The notes beneath the pieces were generated by a model. That model saw nothing but the letters and a program-made list of their open reading frames with translations. It was not told where the DNA came from and did not search any database. A program made the position numbers and the translations under genes. From contig NZ_APNM01000029.1 of assembly GCF_040361335.1 (NCBI RefSeq), positions 1-6,437 of the forward strand: a stretch of 6,437 nucleotides of DNA, read 5' to 3'. This stretch comes from APNM01 sp040361335. GTDB taxonomy: Bacteria; Pseudomonadota; Gammaproteobacteria; Nevskiales; Salinisphaeraceae. Positions 1 to 4,359 of the stretch are shown here, in pieces. Each line of letters opens with the position of its first letter. The stretch's first letter is position 1.

Positions 1-10
1 CTCACCCCGA

Positions 11-38
11 CCCTCTCCCCCGCACGCGGGGGAGAGGG
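11..38. repeat. Extragenic palindrome (REP-like), copy 1
   Basis: A 13-bp perfect stem (CCCTCTCCCCCGC, bases 11-23, pairing with 26-38) surrounds a 2-nt loop. It is preceded by the tail CTCACCCCGA (1-10), which is the reverse complement of the GTCAGGGTGAGGG-type tail seen beside other copies in this window. The short T run at 42-47 lies just after the stem, so on the + strand it could also serve as a terminator for a gene left of the window. That role is inferred. The palindrome itself is read directly. Confidence 0.85.
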
Positions 39-71
39 GGTCTTTTCCTGGCCGGGTCGGTAGGTCGCCCA

Positions 72-99
72 CCCTCTCCCCCGCAAGCGAGGGAGAGGG
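72..99. repeat. Extragenic palindrome (REP-like), copy 2
   Basis: A second palindrome of the same family. Bases 72-80 pair with 91-99, there is one mismatch (C81/A90), then CGC (82-84) pairs with GCG (87-89) around an AA loop. It lacks the conserved tail found beside several other copies. It lies about 55 bases upstream of the moxR start, so it would fall in or near that gene's 5' leader. No promoter could be recognised around it. Confidence 0.8.
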
Positions 100-155
100 G
101 GCATGACATGACGCCCCTGGCCCCGACCGCCCCCATTCCGTAAGCTCCCCGCACC

Positions 156-1055
156 ATGACCCGTAAGCGAACCCAGACCGAAAGCGTCCCGCTGTCCGGC
201 CCGGAGGCCGTCGCCGAGCGCCTGGCCGACCAGGACTACGTCGCCGACGACGGTATCGTGACCTCGGTCTACCTGGCCGCGGCCCTGAACAAACCGCTGC
301 TGGTCGAGGGGCCCGCCGGCGTGGGCAAGACCGAGATCGCCAAGAGCCTGGCGGCCACCCTGGACACCGAGCTGATCCGCCTGCAGTGCTACGAAGGCCT
401 GGACGCGGCCCAGGCCCTGTACGAATGGAACTACCCGCGCCAGCTCCTGGAGATCCGGCTGCAGGAAAGCGGCGGCGGCAGCGCCGCGGACAAGGCCGCG
501 CGCATCTTCGGCGAGGACTTCCTGCTGGAGCGCCCGCTGCTCAAGGCGATCCGGGCCGAACGCCCGCCGGTGCTGCTGATCGACGAGCTGGACCGCGCCG
601 ACGAGGCCTTCGAGAGCTTCCTGCTGGAGATCCTCTCGGACTGGCAGGTGAGCATCCCCGAACTGGGCACCCTGCGGGCCGCGCACCCGCCGCACGTGGT
701 GATCACCGGCAACCGCACCCGGCCGCTGGCCGAGGCCACCCGCCGGCGCTGCCTGTACCTCTGGATCGGCTACCCCGACCCGGCCAAGGAACGCGAGATC
801 GTCACCCGCAAGCTGCCGGAGATCGACGCCGACCTCGCCACCGCCATCTGCGATTACCTGGCGAAGGTCCGCGCCGAGCGCCTGGGCAAGACCCCGGGCG
901 TGTCCGAGACCCTGGACTGGGCCCGCGCCCTGGTCGCCCTGGGCGAGACCGACCTGCACGGCGACCGCGTGCCCGACACCCTGGGCGCCCTGTTCAAGGA
1001 CCCGCGCGACCTGGAACAGATGCGCGCGCGTCTTGCCGAATTCCTGGAACACTGA
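156..1055 (+). CDS. MoxR-family AAA+ ATPase (CoxD-like)
   Basis: A 299-residue AAA+ ATPase of the MoxR class; these act as ATP-driven chaperones or metal-cofactor insertases, usually with a VWA-domain partner. Visible motifs are Walker A GPAGVGKT (residues 52-59), Walker B VLLIDE (139-144) followed by LDRAD, sensor 1 ITGNRTRPL around N186, and an arginine-finger candidate in ATRRRC (196-198). The family core begins near residue 17 (PEAVAERL), so the first ~15 residues are a short extension. An in-frame TAA at 141-143 means translation cannot start much earlier. ATG 156 is the best start, although no good Shine-Dalgarno precedes it. The next gene encodes a CoxE-like VWA protein, the usual partner. 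CoxD of the carbon monoxide dehydrogenase system is the best-known relative, but no such enzyme is encoded here, so the client is unknown. The stop codon's last base is also the first base of a 17-bp repeat end. Confidence 0.93.
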   Translation: MTRKRTQTESVPLSGPEAVAERLADQDYVADDGIVTSVYLAAALNKPLLVEGPAGVGKTEIAKSLAATLDTELIRLQCYEGLDAAQALYEWNYPRQLLEIRLQESGGGSAADKAARIFGEDFLLERPLLKAIRAERPPVLLIDELDRADEAFESFLLEILSDWQVSIPELGTLRAAHPPHVVITGNRTRPLAEATRRRCLYLWIGYPDPAKEREIVTRKLPEIDADLATAICDYLAKVRAERLGKTPGVSETLDWARALVALGETDLHGDRVPDTLGALFKDPRDLEQMRARLAEFLEH

Positions 1056-1090
1056 CCACAGAGGCACAGAGAACACAGAGATAGAGAGAT

Positions 1091-1271
1091 TCATGTCCCG
1101 TGCCTGCTGCTTCCCCCTCCCCCTGGGCGGAGGGTCGTGCTCCGGACCTGCTGCTTCCTCCCTCTCTCTGGGCGGAGGGTCGTGCCCCGGACCTGCTGCT
1201 TCTCGCCTCTCCCTGGGCGGAGAGTCGTGCTCCGGACCTGCTGCTCCCCCTCTCCCCCTTGGGGGAGAGGG
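1091..1271. repeat. 44-45-bp tandem repeat array ending in a REP-like palindrome
   Basis: The landmark GGGCGGAG recurs at 1125, 1170 and 1215, an exact 45-bp step. It appears in altered form (GGGGGAG) at 1261, where the intact palindrome ends the array. Each unit reads roughly CCTGCTGCTTC, then a degenerate CCCTCTCC...GGGCGGAGGGT half-palindrome, then CGTGCTCCGGA. The first unit is one base shorter and more diverged. Because 45 is a multiple of three, several frames stay open across the array and mimic short proteins rich in SGPAA and LSLGG; these are artefacts. Confidence 0.85.
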
Positions 1272-1283
1272 TCAGGGTGAGGG
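1248..1283. repeat. Extragenic palindrome (REP-like), copy 3, with tail
   Basis: An 11-bp perfect stem (CCCTCTCCCCC, 1248-1258, with 1261-1271) with a TT loop is followed by the tail TCAGGGTGAGGG (1272-1283). It forms the last and least degenerate member of the tandem array, which suggests that the array grew by duplicating a REP-like element together with its flank. Confidence 0.85.
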
Positions 1284-1358
1284 AGTTTCCGAAAAAGATC
1301 CCCTCATTTACGGGGCAAGTCCAGGGAGAAAGAACCTGCCTATCGCAACCCAGGCACG

Positions 1359-1395
1359 GGGATTTACGGACGCCGCCATGCATGCTTTAAATCCC
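1359..1395. repeat. Imperfect hairpin upstream of the VWA gene
   Basis: GGGATTTA (1359-1366) is the exact complement of TAAATCCC (1388-1395) across a 21-nt loop. Further out, GGCAC (1353-1357) can pair with GTGCC (1404-1408), though unequal spacers interrupt the stem. It lies 26 bases upstream of the GTG start of the VWA gene. It may be internal structure of the repeat block or leader structure; the sequence does not decide between these. Confidence 0.4.
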
Positions 1396-1420
1396 GAATC
1401 CTTGTGCCCTCTGTGCCTCT

Positions 1421-2581
1421 GTGGTTAAAACCGAACCGGAACAATCTCTCGACTGGGCGCTCTCGCCGCACGTCGTCGGCTTCGTCGCCGCGCTGCGCGA
1501 AGCCGGCCTGGCCGTGGGCACCGGCGAGACCGAGGACGCCCTGCGCGCGCTGACCCGGATCGCCCCGGCCCGCGAGCGCGAATTCCGGCTGGCCCTGCGC
1601 GCCACCCTGGCCAAGACCCCCGAGGCGCAGACCGTCTTCGACCGCGAGTTCGCCCGTTACTGGCGGCGGCGCCCGCCGCAACAGGCCGCGGCGACGGAGG
1701 CGGACGTCGAGGACGAGGACGGCGACGAGGCCGAGGTCGCCGGCGACGCGGCCCCGACCACGACGCCCGACGCCGGCGAGCCGGAGCCGGGCGACGAGGA
1801 TGCCGAGAGCAGCGGCGCGGGCACCGCGCGGCGCCTGATGCGGCGCGACTTCGCCGCGCTCGACCCCGACGAGGTCGCGGCCATGCGCGAGCTTATCGCC
1901 CTGATCGGGCGCCGCCTGGCGGCCCGGGTCTCCCGCCGCTGGCGGGCGGGCACCACCGGCACCGTGGACATGCGCCGCAGCCTGCGCGCCGCCCTGGCCC
2001 GCGGCGGCGAGCTGGTCGAGCTCAAGCGTCGCGTGCGTCGGCGCCAGAGACTGTCCCTGGTGGTGCTGGCCGACGTCAGCCACTCGATGGACGCCTACGC
2101 CCGCTTCTTCCTCGCTTTCGTGATCGCCTTCCAGGACGTGTTCCGGCGCATCGAGAGCTTCACCTTCAGTACCCGGCTGTCGCGGGTCACCGACGCCCTG
2201 ACCCGCGGCGATCCCGGCCGCGCCCTGGCCGCGCTGCCGGAGGCGGTGGCCGACTGGGCCGGCGGCACCCGCATCGCGGGCAGCCTGGAGACCCTGCTGG
2301 CCGAACACGAGGCCCTGCTCGGCCGCGACACCGTGGTGTTGGTGCTCAGCGACGGCTGGGACACCGACCCGGAGGCGGCCCTCGCCGACGCCCTGCACCG
2401 GTTGCGCCGGCGCAGCCGCGCCCTGATCTGGCTGGATCCCCTGCTCGGCCACCCGCGCTACTTCGACAGCGGGCCGCGCGTGCACCGAGACAGCCCGGAC
2501 GTCGACATCTGCCTGCCCGGCCGCGACCTCGCCAGCCTGACCTCGCTCGCCGACGAGCTGGAGCGCCTGCGCCCGCGCTGA
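1421..2581 (+). CDS. CoxE-like von Willebrand factor A domain protein
   Basis: A 386-residue CoxE-family protein, the usual partner of MoxR-type ATPases. The N-terminal helical part (residues 15-80, starting near PHVVGFVAALREAGL) is typical of the family. A strongly acidic low-complexity linker follows (about 94-130). The conserved GTVDMRRSLRAAL segment (180-192) leads into the VWA domain. Its metal-binding MIDAS is complete: DVSHS (D218, S220, S222), T283 in GGTRIAGS, and D311 in LSDGWD. No signal peptide or membrane span is seen, so it is cytoplasmic. The start is odd: the only plausible initiator is GTG 1421, inside the right 17-bp repeat end, with no Shine-Dalgarno. The residues before ~10 may therefore be repeat-encoded. 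The 365-base gap from moxR is filled by repeats, although such pairs normally sit close together, so cotranscription is likely but not shown. Its client is unknown. Confidence 0.9.
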   Translation: MVKTEPEQSLDWALSPHVVGFVAALREAGLAVGTGETEDALRALTRIAPAREREFRLALRATLAKTPEAQTVFDREFARYWRRRPPQQAAATEADVEDEDGDEAEVAGDAAPTTTPDAGEPEPGDEDAESSGAGTARRLMRRDFAALDPDEVAAMRELIALIGRRLAARVSRRWRAGTTGTVDMRRSLRAALARGGELVELKRRVRRRQRLSLVVLADVSHSMDAYARFFLAFVIAFQDVFRRIESFTFSTRLSRVTDALTRGDPGRALAALPEAVADWAGGTRIAGSLETLLAEHEALLGRDTVVLVLSDGWDTDPEAALADALHRLRRRSRALIWLDPLLGHPRYFDSGPRVHRDSPDVDICLPGRDLASLTSLADELERLRPR

Positions 2582-2623
2582 CGGGCATGTGAATACGCCA
2601 CCGAGCAAAGGCAGATCGTAGTT

Positions 2624-2660
2624 CCCTCTCCCCGCCGGGGAGAGGGTCAGGGTGAGGGGG
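2624..2660. repeat. Extragenic palindrome (REP-like), copy 4, with tail
   Basis: A 10-bp perfect stem (CCCTCTCCCC, 2624-2633, with 2637-2646) and a GCC loop, followed by the tail GTCAGGGTGAGGGG (2647-2660). It lies 43 bases after the VWA stop codon. It could slow transcription or protect mRNA ends between the converging genes, but no T run follows, so it is not a clear intrinsic terminator. Confidence 0.85.
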
Positions 2661-2670
2661 GACAACAACA

Positions 2671-2686
2671 GCGCGGCCCGCCGCGC
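2671..2686. repeat. Small GC hairpin between two palindromes
   Basis: GCGCGG (2671-2676) pairs with CCGCGC (2681-2686) around a CCCG loop. It sits midway between two oppositely oriented REP-like palindromes, giving three successive hairpins in about 100 bases. Confidence 0.6.
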
Positions 2687-2723
2687 TACCCTGATCCCGA
2701 CCTTCTCCCCCGAGGGGAGAAGG
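2687..2723. repeat. Extragenic palindrome (REP-like), copy 5, inverted orientation
   Basis: A 10-bp perfect stem (CCTTCTCCCC, 2701-2710, with 2714-2723) and a CGA loop, preceded by TACCCTGATCCCGA (2687-2700). That is a diverged reverse complement of the tail following the copy at 2624, so the two are in opposite orientation, like the paired palindromes of composite BIME elements. The C-to-T and matching G-to-A changes (CCTTCT/AGAAGG) preserve pairing in the stem. Confidence 0.8.
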
Positions 2724-2753
2724 AGACACATCGCCGGTCCCGGACGTCAGAAC

Positions 2754-3548
2754 CTATTCCACCGGCACCTGCATCGGCGGCGCCCAGTGCGCCGTCATGC
2801 CGCCGGCCACCACATGCGGCATGCCGGTGATGTAGCCGGACTCGTCCGAGGCCAGGAAGCCGACCATGCGGGCGATGTCCTCCGGCGTGCCGTAGCGGCC
2901 CATCGGGATCGCCTCGGTGAACTCGGCGCGCACGCTGTCGGGATCGTCCGGCGCCAGGGAGTCGCCGACATGCTGCATCATCGCGGTATCGGTGACGCCG
3001 GGGTTCACGGCGTTCACGCGGATGTTGTGGCGGGCATACTCCAGCGCGGCCGTGCGCACCATGCCCATCACCGCGTGCTTGGCCGCCGTGTAGGCGATGG
3101 TGAAGCCGCAGGCCTGCAAGCCCTGGACCGACGAGGTGCATATGATCGAACCGCCGCCGCCGGCCATCATCGCCCGGATCGAGTGCTTGAGGCCGAAGAA
3201 CACGCCGTTGGTGTTGATCGCCATCACCCGCTCGAACATGGCGTTCGAATACTCGTGCGTCGGGGTCAGGTCGCCGGCGATGCCGGCGTTCAGGAAGGCG
3301 ACATCCAGCCGCCCGAACCGCTCCAGCGCCGTGTCCACCAATGTCGCGCTGGTCGCTTCCTCGGCCACGTCGCCGGCCAGCGTCACCACGCGCCCCTCCG
3401 GCAACTCCGAGGCCAGCGCCGCCAGCGGCTCCGCATCCTTGTCCGAGGCCACCACCGTCGCCCCGCGCGCCACGAACAGCTTCACGGTCGCCGCGCCGAT
3501 ACCGCGCGCCGCCCCCGTCACGATCGCAATCCTGCCTTCGAGTGACAT
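2754..3548 (-). CDS. Classical short-chain dehydrogenase/reductase (SDR)
   Basis: A 264-residue NAD(P)-dependent oxidoreductase of the classical SDR family, of normal length with all landmarks. These are the Rossmann glycine motif TGAARGIG (residues 11-18), GDV (59-61), NAG (87-89), and the catalytic tetrad N112, S140, Y153, K157 with the YTAAK motif. NPG follows at about 182. D36 at the end of the second strand (VVASDKD) favours NAD(H) over NADP(H), by family rule. The C-terminal substrate region (TAMMQHVGDSLAPDD) is not diagnostic, so the substrate cannot be named; the family includes sugar, steroid, acetoin and 3-oxoacyl reductases. The start is well supported: GAGGAG lies 6 bases before the ATG. 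The gene converges with the VWA gene and lies 84 bases downstream of a small membrane-protein gene on the same strand. No functional link to the neighbours is evident. Confidence 0.93.
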   Translation of the reverse strand: MSLEGRIAIVTGAARGIGAATVKLFVARGATVVASDKDAEPLAALASELPEGRVVTLAGDVAEEATSATLVDTALERFGRLDVAFLNAGIAGDLTPTHEYSNAMFERVMAINTNGVFFGLKHSIRAMMAGGGGSIICTSSVQGLQACGFTIAYTAAKHAVMGMVRTAALEYARHNIRVNAVNPGVTDTAMMQHVGDSLAPDDPDSVRAEFTEAIPMGRYGTPEDIARMVGFLASDESGYITGMPHVVAGGMTAHWAPPMQVPVE

Positions 3549-3632
3549 CCCGTGCTCCTCAATGAAAGTACTGCCGGCACGCTAGCAACGACAGAGAGGC
3601 GGAGCGCCACCCGTAGGGAGGGAACGGCCAGG

Positions 3633-3863
3633 TCAGCTCATTAGCAACAACCCCAACGCCGAGAACCCGGCAAGCAACAGACCCGCCGCCAACGCCAGCC
3701 AGCGCCAATGGCGCCACCAGCGGGCGCGCCGCCCCTGGCGCCGCAGCCGGTCCACCTCGGCCTCGGGCAGCACATCCAGATCCCAGTGGGTCGTGTGCCG
3801 TTCCTTGACCTCGTCCACGTGGACGCGGGTCTTCTTCCGGTTCTTGTCGTCGGTGTCACTCAT
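3633..3863 (-). CDS. Small hypothetical protein with C-terminal membrane span
   Basis: A 76-residue protein that I do not recognise. The N-terminal ~50 residues are highly charged (MSDTDDKNRKKTRVHVDEVK at the start, then HTTHWDLDVL and an acidic-basic PEAEVDRLRRQGRRARWW stretch). A single hydrophobic segment of about 20 residues (LALAAGLLLAGFSALGLLLM) ends the protein. This suggests a tail-anchored or single-span inner-membrane protein with its charged domain in the cytoplasm. The frame stays open upstream to 3947, but that extension would run through the 3' end of the toxin remnant in another frame. The ATG at 3863 begins 28 bases after the toxin stop, with a weak GTGAG 8 bases upstream, and gives a sensible start. 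It probably belongs to the same transcript as the antitoxin and toxin relic. Confidence 0.6.
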   Translation of the reverse strand: MSDTDDKNRKKTRVHVDEVKERHTTHWDLDVLPEAEVDRLRRQGRRARWWRHWRWLALAAGLLLAGFSALGLLLMS

Positions 3864-3891
3864 CGATCGCTCACGAGCCAAACGTCCCAGC

Positions 3892-4107
3892 TTACTGGAA
3901 ACGCGGGATAGGCCGTGACGGATGCCGTCCACCGTGTGTCGCGGCATGCACCGTGACGATTTCCCCGATAAAGCGATACGAGAGAATCAACAATCGCGGG
4001 GCATGCACCTCTTCATCCCCTCTGCCCCTTGGGGGAGAGTATGCACCTCTTCGTCCCCTCTCCCCCTTGGGGGAGAGGGCTAGGGTGAGGGGGTCAAGAA
4101 ATATCAC
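3892..4107 (-). pseudogene. ParE/RelE-like toxin gene, middle replaced by palindromic repeats
   Basis: The frame encodes 71 residues against roughly 90-100 for a typical ParE/RelE-family toxin. The last ~35 residues look genuine: PRLLILSYRFIGEIVTVHAA followed by THGGRHPSR. They resemble the C-terminal strands of these toxins, where an YR...G..V.V....HG.R pattern ends the fold. The start is also in the expected place: GTG at 4107 overlaps the antitoxin stop (GTGA), as in many antitoxin-toxin operons. Between them, after only about five codons, the frame runs through two tandem REP-like palindromes (4003-4093), giving residues such as LTLALSPKGERG that are repeat translation. The N-terminal helices and core are therefore missing, and activity is very unlikely. 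The family call rests on the C-terminal pattern and on the antitoxin next to it. Confidence 0.6.
4003..4093. repeat. Tandem pair of 38-bp REP-like units inside the toxin relic
   Basis: ATGCACCTCTTC(A/G)TCCCCTCT recurs at 4003 and 4041, a 38-bp step. Each unit carries a palindrome: 4018-4039 (imperfect, a G where the family has C) and 4056-4079 (11-bp perfect stem, TT loop). Only the second is followed by the tail CTAGGGTGAGGGGG (4080-4093). The GCACCTCTTC segment is shared by both copies and may be original toxin-gene sequence caught in the duplication. Confidence 0.85.
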
Positions 4108-4316
4108 TCCCCGAGTCGCGCCCTGACCCGAGACAGCGGCGACTCATCGCCGGGATGCCGTGCCGCATCGGTTAACCGGGCGTCGACAAGCGCCCTCTCG
4201 TCCTCGGTCACGGGAATGTCGGCGTGCGAGAGCGTATCCCACAACGCGCCGATCAACTCCAGCCGTTCGGCGGGGCTGAGGTTCGCGGCTTGGTCGAAAA
4301 GCGATCGATCGATCAT
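4104..4316 (-). CDS. Type II antitoxin, addiction-module component family
   Basis: A 70-residue protein matching the small helical antitoxins annotated as putative addiction module component (TIGR02574/Unstab_antitox type). The recognisable core is LSPAERLELIGALWDTL, followed by PVTEDERALVDARLTDAARHP and SPLSRVRARL at the C-terminus, in the order expected for the family. In an intact locus the antitoxin binds and neutralises a ParE/RelE-like toxin encoded just downstream and represses their operon. Here the downstream gene is a wrecked toxin whose start overlaps the antitoxin stop (GTGA), so the antitoxin is now probably an orphan. ATG 4316 is preferred over the upstream TTG at 4334, which would add six residues that do not fit the family; CAGGG lies just upstream. 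The coding end of the deaminase gene is 43 bases before it, so they may share a transcript. Confidence 0.8.
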   Translation of the reverse strand: MIDRSLFDQAANLSPAERLELIGALWDTLSHADIPVTEDERALVDARLTDAARHPGDESPLSRVRARLGE

Positions 4317-4359
4317 GCCCTGAGAATACCGCAACCACTCCCGGCGCCCAACAATCCCG

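Larger units (their letters stand above)
1055..1425. mobile_element. 371-bp MITE-like repeat block with 17-bp terminal inverted repeats
   Basis: The block between moxR and the VWA gene is bounded by a perfect 17-bp inverted repeat: ACCACAGAGGCACAGAG (1055-1071) and its exact reverse complement at 1409-1425. Similar CACAGAGGCACAGAG motifs recur between genes in many bacterial genomes (recalled, not searched). Inside are a 44-45-bp tandem array ending in a REP-like palindrome (1091-1283) and a single-copy stretch (about 1284-1400) with a weak 8-bp inverted repeat. No transposase or credible gene is present, and the open frames through it come from repeat units that are a multiple of three. No target-site duplication is visible. 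Calling it a non-autonomous mobile element is an inference from the terminal repeats. Confidence 0.55.

Noticed and set aside
1091..1271. Regular 45-bp periodicity considered as a CRISPR array
   Set aside because: The whole unit repeats with no unique spacers, and each unit is a decayed palindrome. No cas genes are present.
994..1428. Overlapping small open frames on both strands through the inter-gene repeat block
   Set aside because: They consist of translated 45-bp repeat units and the CACAGAGG ends (SGPAASSLSLGG, HRGTENTE). The frames stay open only because the period is a multiple of three.
1364..2731. 455-codon open frame on the - strand opposite the VWA gene
   Set aside because: Low-complexity Gly/Ala/Arg translation, runs through the repeats at both ends, and is antisense to a clear CoxE-like protein.
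2652..3545. 297-codon open frame on the + strand opposite the SDR gene
   Set aside because: His/Arg-rich shadow of an SDR gene that has complete motifs and a good Shine-Dalgarno on the other strand.
3864..3947. Longer N-terminus (28 extra residues) for the small membrane protein
   Set aside because: It would overlap the toxin relic's 3' end in another frame. The internal ATG at 3863 lies just after the toxin stop and gives a typical charged start.
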